This document shows, piece after piece, positions 36,032-44,537 of a stretch of 64,000 nucleotides of DNA. The notes under the pieces were generated by a model. That model made no database searches. It was not told where the DNA came from and saw only the letters and a program-made list of their open reading frames with translations. The stretch spans positions 19,613 to 83,612 of the forward strand of contig SFIM01000028.1 in NCBI GenBank assembly GCA_004556155.1, given 5' to 3'. Every line of letters starts with the position of its first letter. The first letter of the stretch is position 1. Both the position numbers and the translations under genes were made by a program. The DNA is from Clostridiales bacterium (GTDB lineage: Bacteria > Bacillota > Clostridia > Christensenellales > Aristaeellaceae).

Positions 36032-37216
36032 TCATCGCTGAGGCAATGATTTTAAATGGTAAGCGTCGTCCGCCATGAAAAGCGTTTCTTCAGGCAGATT
36101 GGTGTACACATTCAGCGTCTGTCCATCCTCCTGGCAGACAATCACTGTCTGCACTTCGGAATGCGTCGCCATAAATGCTCTTGCGCCGTCCTTTCCCATA
36201 ACGCACAGCGCAGTGGTCATCGCGTCGTCATAAGCAGCGCCTTCGCCCAATATTGTGGCTGAAATCACGCCCTGCTGCATGCCGTTTTCATCAGGGCGGT
36301 TGATGGGCCAGCCCGTGCGAGGATCAATCAGATGGCAGTAGCGCACGCCGGAAATCACATAGGCATGGCGCGAATCGCTGCTGGAGGACAGGGATACGTT
36401 CGATGCTCTCAGTGAAGCATAACAAGCTTCTTTGCCCAAGCCGGGTCGGGGTTTTCCCAACTCGATCCGATAGCAGCCGTCCTCTGCGGCGCTTTGCAAA
36501 AAGGTGATGGAGCTTTCTCCGCATATAAACACGCCGCGTTCAATGCCATGATTCTTAAGCAGCGTTCGCACACAGTCGCAGGCATAGCCCTTGGCGATGC
36601 CGCCCAGATCCAGCATGGCCTGATAGGTTACGCCATCCACAGTAACCGGCGGAATATCCTTGCGCAGGAAGAACTGCCCGTCGCGTTCCGTCAGCGTCAC
36701 GCTGCGCAGCTGCACCAGCTGGCGAAGCGCTTCTATATATTTTTCCTCCGGCAGCGGTAAAAGCCCGTTCACATATGCGCGATCATAGGGCATGGATAGG
36801 GTATATACCTGCTCGTTAAAACGCGGCGAAAAGCCCCACAGATCAATCAGCGGATAAACCGTTGGGTCGTATAGACCGTCTGTCTGTTCATGTATCAGCA
36901 TGGCGATCTTCAGCATGGCTGCCGTATCGCTGCTGACAGCCGTTTCCTCGCCGAACTGAAGGGTGTTAAACCTTGCCACATCGGAGGATGCGTCCGATAC
37001 GGACACCGCCTGCTCGATGCGCGCAAGCGTGGCCTTTACCTCTTGCCAAATTGTCTGGCCATCCACGTTATTCTCCGGATAGATGGTCAGCATGCATACG
37101 GTGGAAAAATAGTCCATGGTCTGGCGCCGAAAGGCTTTCCCCTCCGCCTGCGCATGAACGCTCAGCAAGATCACCGCCATCCACAGCAGCGTCCACCGCC
37201 GCAGTACTCGTCTCAT
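36032..37216 (-). CDS. apbE: FAD:protein FMN transferase ApbE
   Basis: A 394-residue exported enzyme that attaches FMN through a phosphodiester to Thr/Ser of target proteins. A signal peptide or anchor covers residues 1-25 (to AQAEG). Family motifs are AMLDLGGIAKGYACDCV, YCHLIDPRTGWPI and AYDDAMTTALCVMG. The ATG at 37216 has GGAGGT 7 nt upstream; the ATG at 37231 does not. It is divergent from a secreted protein with an FMN-binding domain, its likely substrate. Confidence 0.93.
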   Translation of the reverse strand: MRRVLRRWTLLWMAVILLSVHAQAEGKAFRRQTMDYFSTVCMLTIYPENNVDGQTIWQEVKATLARIEQAVSVSDASSDVARFNTLQFGEETAVSSDTAAMLKIAMLIHEQTDGLYDPTVYPLIDLWGFSPRFNEQVYTLSMPYDRAYVNGLLPLPEEKYIEALRQLVQLRSVTLTERDGQFFLRKDIPPVTVDGVTYQAMLDLGGIAKGYACDCVRTLLKNHGIERGVFICGESSITFLQSAAEDGCYRIELGKPRPGLGKEACYASLRASNVSLSSSSDSRHAYVISGVRYCHLIDPRTGWPINRPDENGMQQGVISATILGEGAAYDDAMTTALCVMGKDGARAFMATHSEVQTVIVCQEDGQTLNVYTNLPEETLFMADDAYHLKSLPQR

Positions 37217-37289
37217 GCGCTCTACCTCCATGCTTTTTACCTAGTATTATTATAATGAAAAACCGCCGTTTTTGCAAGCCTCGCAGCGA

Positions 37290-37318
37290 TTGACAAGCGC
37301 ATAACAAGGTGCTATACT
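37290..37318 (+). promoter_or_regulatory. Promoter of the nitroreductase/FMN-binding gene
   Basis: Perfect TTGACA (37290-37295), 17-bp spacer, TATACT (37313-37318), in the 150-bp region shared with divergent apbE. Confidence 0.85.
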
Positions 37319-37367
37319 TCTGCTGTATGCGGAAGCAAAAGCTTCTGAAAACAAAGGAGGAAAACCC

Positions 37368-38492
37368 ATGAAGAAATTCCTGCGTGTACTGTCTGTGCTG
37401 CTGGTTCTGGTCATGCTGCCCGTGTGCGGCCTGGCTGAGGACACGTCTTTCAACTCGGAGGATTTCATCGACTGGTTCAATGAAAGCTACGGCTGGATGA
37501 CCGTTGCCAACGGCCACTGGTCCAGCGATCCGGCGGATCAGGTAACGGACGAGCAGCTGGAGAAAATCTTCAGCATGGCCACCAAACAGCAGAACGCTGT
37601 GCACTGGACCCCCTACTATTTCATCGTTGTGAAGGATGTTGACGAGCAGCGCGGCCTGATCGGCAACTACTGGGGCCCGGCTGAGGACATGGCTACCGAA
37701 GGCACCGTGACTATCATCGTCATGGCGGATCAGATTCTGACCCAGGAGCAGGGCCATGTAACCCCCTACGCAGGCAACTATATGCCCACCACCTTCGCCT
37801 ATTATGACTCCGGCCTGACTTGCGGCATGCTGGGCGTGGCCGCCGCTTCCCTGGGCTACAAGACCCACTATTTCGGCTCCATCAACGGCGAATATGCGCC
37901 CAAGGATCTGGCGGATGGCAAGTATCAGTCCATGAGCCGCTATATCAAGGACGAATATCAGCGCACCTGGGGCTTCCGCAGCGCCTATGGCTCTGACGAA
38001 AGCGAAGCCACCAAGTATCCCGTGTCCGGCAACTGCGTGTTCGTATGCGCCATCGTGCTGGGCAAGGAAAAGGCTGACGAAACCGTGGAGACCTGGGGCA
38101 CCAACCATGCTCGTCCTCACAACTGGGTAATTTGGGACGGCGTTCCTAACACCGAGCCCTCCCCCGCTGCCTCTCCTGTGACTGACACTGCTGCGGACGC
38201 TGAGAAAGTGGAAGAAGTGACCGTCGAGCTGGCCGAAAACCAGTATCTGGGCACAGGCACCGGTATTGGCGGCGACGTACTTGTGCGCGTAACCATGGAC
38301 GGTGATAAGATCGCCAACGTGGAAGTAGTTGCGCAGAACGAAACCGAAGGTATTGGCGACAAGGCTATCGAAGCCATTCCCGCCGCTATCGTGGCTGCCA
38401 ACAGCGCGGATGTGGATGTTGTTGCCAGCGCCACCGTCACCAGCAAAGCTATCATCGCGGCTGTAAAGGACGCGCTGAGCCAGGTAAAGTAA
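37368..38492 (+). CDS. Secreted nitroreductase-like protein with C-terminal FMN-binding domain
   Basis: A 374-residue protein. A signal peptide (to GLAED, about residue 24) precedes a nitroreductase-like fold (AVHWTPYYFIVVKD; YDSGLTCGMLGVAAASLGYK; RPHNWVIWDG). A Pro/Ala linker leads to an FMN_bind domain (about 285-374; VLVRVTMDGDKIANVEVV ... ASATVTSKAI). The flavinylation motif is usually D-x-x-S-G-A-T; here it is DVVASAT, keeping the Thr. With ApbE next to it, an extracytoplasmic redox enzyme with covalent FMN is likely. AAAGGAGG precedes the ATG. Confidence 0.82.
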   Translation: MKKFLRVLSVLLVLVMLPVCGLAEDTSFNSEDFIDWFNESYGWMTVANGHWSSDPADQVTDEQLEKIFSMATKQQNAVHWTPYYFIVVKDVDEQRGLIGNYWGPAEDMATEGTVTIIVMADQILTQEQGHVTPYAGNYMPTTFAYYDSGLTCGMLGVAAASLGYKTHYFGSINGEYAPKDLADGKYQSMSRYIKDEYQRTWGFRSAYGSDESEATKYPVSGNCVFVCAIVLGKEKADETVETWGTNHARPHNWVIWDGVPNTEPSPAASPVTDTAADAEKVEEVTVELAENQYLGTGTGIGGDVLVRVTMDGDKIANVEVVAQNETEGIGDKAIEAIPAAIVAANSADVDVVASATVTSKAIIAAVKDALSQVK

Positions 38493-38514
38493 TCCTGCAC
38501 CAACCATTTTAACT

Positions 38515-38554
38515 AAAAAGCTGGAAGGCGATATTTTCGCCTCCCGGCTTTTTT
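38515..38554. terminator. Bidirectional terminator
   Basis: AAAAAGCTGGAAGGCGA, TATT loop, TTCGCCTCCCGGCTTTTTT. A-rich and T-rich sides allow it to serve both converging genes. Confidence 0.85.
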
Positions 38555-38559
38555 GCTAT

Positions 38560-39477
38560 TTACAAACAGCTCAGGTACCGTTCGCCCGTGTCGGGCAGGA
38601 TGGCTACCACCGTCTTGCCGCGCATGGCGTCCTCGCGCAGCACGTCGGCCGCGGCGCTCACAGCAGCGCCCGAGGAAATGCCGCAGAACACGCCCTCCGT
38701 TTCGGCCAGCAGGTGCATCATGGCAAAGGCCGCGTCGTTTTCCACCGTTTGTACGCGGGAAAGCAGGCTGCGATCCAGCACGGCGGGCACGAAATTGGCG
38801 CCGATGCCCTGAATCTTATGCGGCCCGGCGTGACCCTGGGAGAGAAGCGGCGAGGAGGCAGGCTCCACCGCGATGAGCTGCACATCGGGCTTGCGCTCAC
38901 GCAGATAGCGGCCGATGCCCGTGATGGTGCCGCCCGTGCCCACGCCCGCCACCAGCGCGTCCACATGGCCTTCCGTCTGCGCCCAGATTTCGGGGCCGGT
39001 GGTCAGGTAGTGCGCGTTGGCGTTTTCAGGGTTGTCAAACTGCGAGGGGATAAAGGCGTTTTCGTTTTCGCGCGCCAGCGCCTCGGCCCTTTCCACCGCG
39101 CCGCGCATGCCGGCCGAGCCGGGGGTGAGCACCACCTGCGCGCCATAGGCGCGCATCAGCTTGATGCGCTCGATGCTGGCCGTTTCAGGCACCACGATGA
39201 TGGCGCGGTAGCCGCGCGCCGCGCACAGCATGCACAGGCCGATGCCCGTGTTGCCGCTGGTGGGCTCGATGATCAGCGCGCCCGGGCCGATGCGGCCCGC
39301 CTGCTCCGCCGCGCGCAGCATTTGCAGGGCGGCACGATCCTTGATGCTGCCGCCGGGATTGAAATATTCCAGCTTGGCCAGCAGCTGCCCATGCAGCCCC
39401 AGCCGCTGCTCCAGGCGCGTCAGGCGCATCAGGGGCGTATTGCCAATCAGCTGATCGATGCTGGTTGCGATGTTCAT
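38560..39477 (-). CDS. cysK: Cysteine synthase A
   Basis: A 305-residue PLP enzyme making cysteine from O-acetylserine and sulfide. The PLP lysine is in GGSIKDRAALQM, the substrate loop is EPTSGNTGIGL, and the phosphate loop is AGVGTGGTITGIG. It begins 22 bp after an SH3-domain gene on the same strand. cysE is not nearby. Confidence 0.95.
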   Translation of the reverse strand: MNIATSIDQLIGNTPLMRLTRLEQRLGLHGQLLAKLEYFNPGGSIKDRAALQMLRAAEQAGRIGPGALIIEPTSGNTGIGLCMLCAARGYRAIIVVPETASIERIKLMRAYGAQVVLTPGSAGMRGAVERAEALARENENAFIPSQFDNPENANAHYLTTGPEIWAQTEGHVDALVAGVGTGGTITGIGRYLRERKPDVQLIAVEPASSPLLSQGHAGPHKIQGIGANFVPAVLDRSLLSRVQTVENDAAFAMMHLLAETEGVFCGISSGAAVSAAADVLREDAMRGKTVVAILPDTGERYLSCL

Positions 39478-39499
39478 CGTTTATGCCTTCTTCCTTATA

Positions 39500-40201
39500 T
39501 CAGCCCTGGGACAGGTCGTTGAGATCGACGAAGGCGATTACCTTGCCGTAGCGGATGGCGGCAAAGCCATCCTGGGTATAGAACACATCCACCACCTCGC
39601 CCGCGCGCAGGGTGGCCACCTTGCCGTAGCGGGTGCTGGCGTAGCCGTACACCTTGGCGTTGTTGGTGCTGACGGTGTACTGCGTGTAGGCGCCGTTGAC
39701 CAGGTAGGCGATATCCTCCTCCACCCAGTAGCGGTTGCTGTCCATGGGCAGGTAGCACACGGCGTTGCGGAAGGATACGATGTAGTAGTTGCCGGTGGTG
39801 GCGATGACGGTGAAGCGCTGATAGCTGCTCACCGTGCCCACGCGCTTATCGGTGTTGTAGGGCGCGGCGTAGGCATAGATGCCGTTGGCGTTGCGCAGCA
39901 CGATGTGCGTGGGGTTTTCCACCACATAGTAGCTCATTACATAGCCGTAATCATAGCTGCCGTTGTCGTTGGGCACGGCCACATAGAACCAGTTGCCCTC
40001 CCGGCTGAGGATATAGAATTCCTCGCCGTTTTTCACCTTGCGGGAGGAGCCGCTGGAGCTGCTGGCCTGGTTGTACAGGCTCACCTGCATGGAGATGACC
40101 TCGCCCTTCCAGGAATCGGAAATAGCGCCGTCCGCGCGGGCGGTCAGCGACGCGCCAAGCAGCGTAATGAGCGCCAGGAGCAATGCCGTTAATTTTTTCA
40201 T
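39500..40201 (-). CDS. Secreted SH3-domain protein
   Basis: A 233-residue protein with a signal peptide (to TARADG, about residue 24) and three SH3b-like repeats. One starts near SLYNQASSSSGSSRKVKNGE, one near IYAYAAPYNTDKRVGTVSS and one near AKVYGYASTRYGKVATLRAG. No catalytic domain is present. It may bind the cell wall or act as an adaptor. GGAGG precedes the ATG. Confidence 0.82.
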   Translation of the reverse strand: MKKLTALLLALITLLGASLTARADGAISDSWKGEVISMQVSLYNQASSSSGSSRKVKNGEEFYILSREGNWFYVAVPNDNGSYDYGYVMSYYVVENPTHIVLRNANGIYAYAAPYNTDKRVGTVSSYQRFTVIATTGNYYIVSFRNAVCYLPMDSNRYWVEEDIAYLVNGAYTQYTVSTNNAKVYGYASTRYGKVATLRAGEVVDVFYTQDGFAAIRYGKVIAFVDLNDLSQG

Positions 40202-40299
40202 AGGGGTTAACCTCCTTTACTCTCTTCGTCTATTATAACGCAAATGGGCGGCGTTTCCATCCCGAAACGCAAATTTTTTTGCTAATCGGTGGAAAAAAC

Positions 40300-40590
40300 G
40301 AAGGGGCGAGGGGGGACGAGGGGTTACGTTTCTTTCTTGAGTCAAGAAAGAAACAAAGAACCTGCGTGCGACGTGAAAGAAAGGTGGATTTAAATTGGAA
40401 GGCGGCAGTGTTGTGTGCCCCCGTGGCAGGTGGCCAGGGCCACTCCCAGTTTTCATCCAATAGACTTTCACGTCACACACAGGTTCTTTGTTACTTTCCT
40501 TGTACGCCCCGCGCTACTGCCTTACGGCAAGCGCGGGTTTCGGGCGGCAATTTACAAAATTGCGCGCCCTCAGCCGCCCCTCGTCCTTGC
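40300..40590. repeat. Family A element with inverted GCCGCC module at its right end
   Basis: The left hairpin is GTTTCTTTCTTGAGTC/AAGAAAGAAAC. Next come CAAAGAACCTGCG, core CCCGTGGCAGG, right arm TTTTCATCCAATAGACTTTC and ACAGGTTCTTTGTTACTTTC. The right terminal hairpin is opened by the GCCGCC module in minus orientation (about 40502-40578). It lies upstream of the fructokinase-like gene. Confidence 0.85.
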
Positions 40591-40642
40591 GCCTCTTTCC
40601 CCCTCTCAGCCCGCTTTTTTTGCAAAATTCGCCGTTCGGTTA

Positions 40643-40670
40643 TTGACTTTTAATGCAATCATGTTATGAT
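40643..40670 (+). promoter_or_regulatory. Promoter of the sugar-kinase gene set
   Basis: TTGACT (40643-40648), 16-bp spacer, TATGAT (40665-40670), 45 bp before the ATG of the PfkB kinase. Confidence 0.68.
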
Positions 40671-40714
40671 ATTGGCAATGGTTGTTTCAATCATTATCGA
40701 AGCGAGGTGTTCTC

Positions 40715-41644
40715 ATGATCGTTACCATAACATTAACTCCGGCGCTGGACAAGACTGTGACCCTGCCCGGCTTTGCCGTGGATAAGGTGAACCGCGTGCA
40801 GTCCATGCGGCTGGATGCGGGCGGCAAGGGCATCAACGTGTCCAAGGTGCTCAAGGCGCTGGGCACGGATAGCGTGGCCTGCGGCATCCTGGGCGGCGGC
40901 ACGGGCCGCTTTATCCAGAATAGCCTGACCGAGGCGGGCATTGCCTGCGATTTTGCGCAGGTACCCCAGGATACGCGCACCAACCTGAAGGTGATCGACC
41001 CCGTGAACCATACCAATACCGATATCAACGAGGCGGGCGCGCCCGTGAGCGAGGAAACGCTGGAGGAAGTGTTTGCCCGCGCGGCCGCGCACCTGCACAA
41101 GGATGATATCGTGGTGCTGGCGGGCAAGGCGCCCCAGGGCACGGCGGATACCATCTTTGCCGATTGGACGAAGCGCTTCCGTGAGCTGGGCGTAAAGGTG
41201 TATATGGATGCGGACGCGGCGCTGCTGATTGCGGGCGCGGCGGCCAAGCCCGCGCTGATTAAGCCCAACGACGAGGAGCTCTCCCGCCTGATGGGCCGCA
41301 AGTTTGCCGGCATCGACGAGATGGCCGCGGCCGCGCGCGAGCTGGTGGCGGGCGGCATCGAAACGGTGGTCGTATCGCTGGGCGGCGACGGCGCGCTGTT
41401 TGTGCGCAAGGATCAGACGCTGCGCGGCAAGGGACTGAAAGTGCCGGTGCTCAGCACGGTGGGCGCGGGCGACAGCATGATGGCCACCCTGTGCCACGGG
41501 GTGGAAACGGGCATGTCCTTCATCGATACCTGCCGCCTGGCCATGGCCGTCAGCGCGGCCACGGTGATGTGCTCGGGCACGCAGGCCGCCTCCATGGATA
41601 CCGTGCGCGAGCTGCTGCCCAAGGTGGAAATCGAAACCCTGTAA
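40715..41644 (+). CDS. PfkB-type hexose-phosphate kinase (1-phosphofructokinase/LacC-like)
   Basis: A 309-residue PfkB-family kinase. It has the opening ITLTPALDKTVTLPGF, MRLDAGGKGINVSKVL, and the catalytic loop TVGAGDSMMATLCHG. The length and start match 1-phosphofructokinase and tagatose-6-phosphate kinase. No PTS gene is beside it, so the substrate may come from the dehydrogenase gene downstream. GAGGTG precedes the ATG at 40715. Confidence 0.85.
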   Translation: MIVTITLTPALDKTVTLPGFAVDKVNRVQSMRLDAGGKGINVSKVLKALGTDSVACGILGGGTGRFIQNSLTEAGIACDFAQVPQDTRTNLKVIDPVNHTNTDINEAGAPVSEETLEEVFARAAAHLHKDDIVVLAGKAPQGTADTIFADWTKRFRELGVKVYMDADAALLIAGAAAKPALIKPNDEELSRLMGRKFAGIDEMAAAARELVAGGIETVVVSLGGDGALFVRKDQTLRGKGLKVPVLSTVGAGDSMMATLCHGVETGMSFIDTCRLAMAVSAATVMCSGTQAASMDTVRELLPKVEIETL

Positions 41645-41677
41645 CGTGATTATATAATTGGAAGGAGTTTATCATCC

Positions 41678-42937
41678 ATGAAAACCAAGGCTCTGCGCCT
41701 GTACGGCGCCAAGGATCTGCGTACCGAGGAATTTGAACTACCCGAAATTACGGACGATGAAATTCTGGCGGAAGTGATTTCCGACAGCATCTGCATGTCC
41801 ACCTACAAGTGCGCCATGCTGGGCGAAAAGCATAAGCGCGTGCCCAAGAACGTGCATGAAAACCCCGTGATCATGGGTCACGAGTTTGCGGGAAATATCG
41901 TCAAGGTTGGCAAGAACCACCAGGATAAGTTCAAGCCCGGCATGAAGTTCACCCTGCAGCCCGCCCTCAACTACAAGGGCACCATGTGGTCCCCCGGCTA
42001 CAGCTATCCCTACTTTGGCGGCGACTGCACCTACACCATCATCCCCTCCGAGGTGATGGAGCTGGGCTGCCTGTTTGAGTATAAGGGCGACGCCTACTTT
42101 GAAGCCTCTCTGGCCGAGCCCATGAGCTGCTCCATCGGCGCGTCCCACGCGGCCTTCCATACCAAGATGGGCGTGTACCATCATGATATGGGCATCAAGG
42201 AGGGCGGCAAGATGGCCATCCTGGCTGGCGCAGGCCCCATGGGTCTGGGCATGATCGATTACACCCTGCACGGCGATCGCCGTCCCAGCATGCTGGTGGT
42301 GACCGATATCAACGAAGCCCGCCTGGCCCGCGCGCGCGAGCTGTTTACCGAGGAAGACGCCAAGAACAGCGGCGTGGAGCTGCGCTTTGTTAACACCGCC
42401 AATATGGAAAACGCGGCCGAGTACCTGCGCGAGATCAGCGGCGGCGGCTATGACGACGTGTTCGCCTACGCCCCCATCACGCCCGTGGTGGAAATGGCCT
42501 CCGATATCCTGGGCCGCGACGGGTGCCTGAGCTTCTTCGCCGGCCCCACCGATCCCACCTTCAGCGCAAGGCTCAATTACTACGACGTGCATTATAACTC
42601 CACCCACGTTATCGGCACCACCGGCGGCAACACCGCCGATATGCTTGAATCCCTGGCGCTGACCGCCGCCAACCGCATCCACCCCGCCGTGATGGTCACG
42701 CATGTGGGCGGCCTGAACTGCGCGGGCGAAACCACGCTGAACCTGCCCTCCATCCCCGGCGGCAAAAAGCTGATCTACACCCATGTGGAAATGCCCCTGA
42801 CTGCCATCGAGGACTTTGGCAGGCTGGGCGAAACCGATCCGCGCTTTGCCAAGCTGGATGAAATCTGCAAGGCCAATAACGGCCTGTGGTGCAAGGCGGC
42901 CGAGGATTACGTGCTGGCCAACTGGAAAGCCGAATAA
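41678..42937 (+). CDS. Zinc-binding dehydrogenase, L-sorbose-1-phosphate-reductase-like
   Basis: A 419-residue MDR-family enzyme. The zinc region has ISDSICMSTYKCAMLG and MGHEFAGNIVKVG, and the Rossmann turn is MAILAGAGPMGLGMID. The length and the ALNYKGTMWSPGYSYPYFGG segment recall sorbose-1-phosphate reductase (SorE) rather than short alcohol dehydrogenases. It probably interconverts a keto-sugar phosphate and a polyol phosphate. It lies 33 bp after the PfkB gene and 24 bp before an FGGY kinase. Confidence 0.8.
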   Translation: MKTKALRLYGAKDLRTEEFELPEITDDEILAEVISDSICMSTYKCAMLGEKHKRVPKNVHENPVIMGHEFAGNIVKVGKNHQDKFKPGMKFTLQPALNYKGTMWSPGYSYPYFGGDCTYTIIPSEVMELGCLFEYKGDAYFEASLAEPMSCSIGASHAAFHTKMGVYHHDMGIKEGGKMAILAGAGPMGLGMIDYTLHGDRRPSMLVVTDINEARLARARELFTEEDAKNSGVELRFVNTANMENAAEYLREISGGGYDDVFAYAPITPVVEMASDILGRDGCLSFFAGPTDPTFSARLNYYDVHYNSTHVIGTTGGNTADMLESLALTAANRIHPAVMVTHVGGLNCAGETTLNLPSIPGGKKLIYTHVEMPLTAIEDFGRLGETDPRFAKLDEICKANNGLWCKAAEDYVLANWKAE

Positions 42938-42961
42938 GTGCGCTGAAAAGGGACAAAGGAT

Positions 42962-44512
42962 ATGGACGAGGCCTACATTCTCACATTGGACGCAGGCACC
43001 ACGGGCGTAAAGTGCGCGGCCTTCTCCCCCAAGGGGGAGGCCGCGTGCAGCGCCGTGGAAGCGTACCCCACCTATTATCCCTTTTCGGGCTGGGCACAGC
43101 AGAAGCCCGGAGAGCAGCTGGACGCTGCTCTTCGGGCTATTCGTATTGTATTGGAAAAGGTGCCCGCGGAGCAGGTATGCGCGCTGGTCTTTTCCGGCAC
43201 GATGAACGGCTGCATTCCCATCGACGAAAAGGGCGAAGCCCTGCATGAAAATATCATCCACTCCGATCTGCGCGCCGAGCCGCAGACCGAGCAGCTGCGA
43301 AAGGCCATTCCCCTGCGGGATTATTACGCCGTCACCGGCAACCGCATCGACGTGCACTCGGGCCTGCCCAAGTATATCTGGCTGCGCCAGCACCGCCCCG
43401 AGGTGTACGGGCGGGCGTGGAAATTTGTCAACATCAAGGATTATCTCTACGGCCGCTTTACCGGCCTGCCCGGCCGCACTGACCGCAGCGACGCCTCCCT
43501 GTGCAACTGCCTGAACATGCACACGGGCGACTGGGCGTGGGATATCCTGCGCGAGGCCGGGGTGGATGCCGGCAAGATGCCCGAGCTTCACGCCTCCACC
43601 GATGTGACGGGCACGCTGAGCACGGAGTTTGCCGCCCTGACGGGGCTGCCGCAGGGCCTGCCCGTGGCCATCGGCGCGGGCGACGGCGCATGCGCCGCCC
43701 ATGGCGCGCGCCAGCATGTGGTGGGGGACGCCTATATGAACATCGGCTCCTCCGCCTGGGTCAGCTCCATGAGCAAAAAACCCGTCATCGACCGCGAAAT
43801 GCGGCTATTTAACTATTTCGATCTGGACGAAACGTGCTATAATGTGTGCGGCACGGTGCAGTGCGGCTCGGCCGCGTCCAACTGGGCGATTGAAAACCTG
43901 ATCTATCCCGGCACCCGCGCGGCGGACTGCGACTTTGCAAAGCTTGAGGCGCTGGCGCGCACGGCTCCGGCGGGCGCGCAGGGCGTGATGTACCTGCCCA
44001 CGCTGATGGGCGAGCGCACGCCCTGGTGGACGGCCAAGGTGTCGGGCACGCTGATGGGCTTTACCCTGTATCATGGCCCGCAGCACATCGCCCGCGCGGT
44101 ATACGAGGGCGTGATGCAGTCGCTGCACATGTGCGGCGACATCCTGGGCGAAAACGGCCTGCCTGTGCGCCGCATGACGCTCATCGGCGGCGGGGCCAAG
44201 AGCCGCCTGTGGGGGCAGATGGCCGCCGATATGTTTGATGCGCAGGTGCGCGTTCACGCCACCCCGCACGAGGCCACATCGCTGGGCGCGGCGTTTGCCG
44301 CGGGCGTGGGCATCGGCTGGTATCAGGATTTTGCGCAGGCTGCGCGGCAGATTCATTTCAGCCGCGAATATACGCCCGATCCCGCCGCGGCGGCAGCCTA
44401 TCAAAAGCATCTGGCCGTGTATAAAGCCCTGTATCCCAACATGAAGGGCGCGTATGAGGCGCTGGCGGATTACCAGTCGTCTCTGAATGAACAGAATCAA
44501 CCGGCGCAATAA
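42962..44512 (+). CDS. FGGY family carbohydrate kinase (xylulokinase-like)
   Basis: A 516-residue kinase with the two actin-like halves. Motifs are LTLDAGTTGVKCAAFS (phosphate 1), AIGAGDGACAAHGA (catalytic Asp), and LIGGGAKSRLWGQMAADMF (adenosine). Substrate is a pentulose or related polyol by family. It sits between the dehydrogenase and the phosphodiesterase genes. Confidence 0.88.
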   Translation: MDEAYILTLDAGTTGVKCAAFSPKGEAACSAVEAYPTYYPFSGWAQQKPGEQLDAALRAIRIVLEKVPAEQVCALVFSGTMNGCIPIDEKGEALHENIIHSDLRAEPQTEQLRKAIPLRDYYAVTGNRIDVHSGLPKYIWLRQHRPEVYGRAWKFVNIKDYLYGRFTGLPGRTDRSDASLCNCLNMHTGDWAWDILREAGVDAGKMPELHASTDVTGTLSTEFAALTGLPQGLPVAIGAGDGACAAHGARQHVVGDAYMNIGSSAWVSSMSKKPVIDREMRLFNYFDLDETCYNVCGTVQCGSAASNWAIENLIYPGTRAADCDFAKLEALARTAPAGAQGVMYLPTLMGERTPWWTAKVSGTLMGFTLYHGPQHIARAVYEGVMQSLHMCGDILGENGLPVRRMTLIGGGAKSRLWGQMAADMFDAQVRVHATPHEATSLGAAFAAGVGIGWYQDFAQAARQIHFSREYTPDPAAAAAYQKHLAVYKALYPNMKGAYEALADYQSSLNEQNQPAQ

Positions 44513-44537
44513 GCCAAAGAAAAAGGAGGTCTTGCAT

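Noticed and set aside
40715..41644. fruK in a fructose PTS operon
   Set aside because: No PTS component or fructose regulator is adjacent, so only the PfkB family is claimed.
41738..43717. 659-codon minus-strand frame
   Set aside because: Antisense over two clear enzymes; length results from codon bias for GC at the third position.
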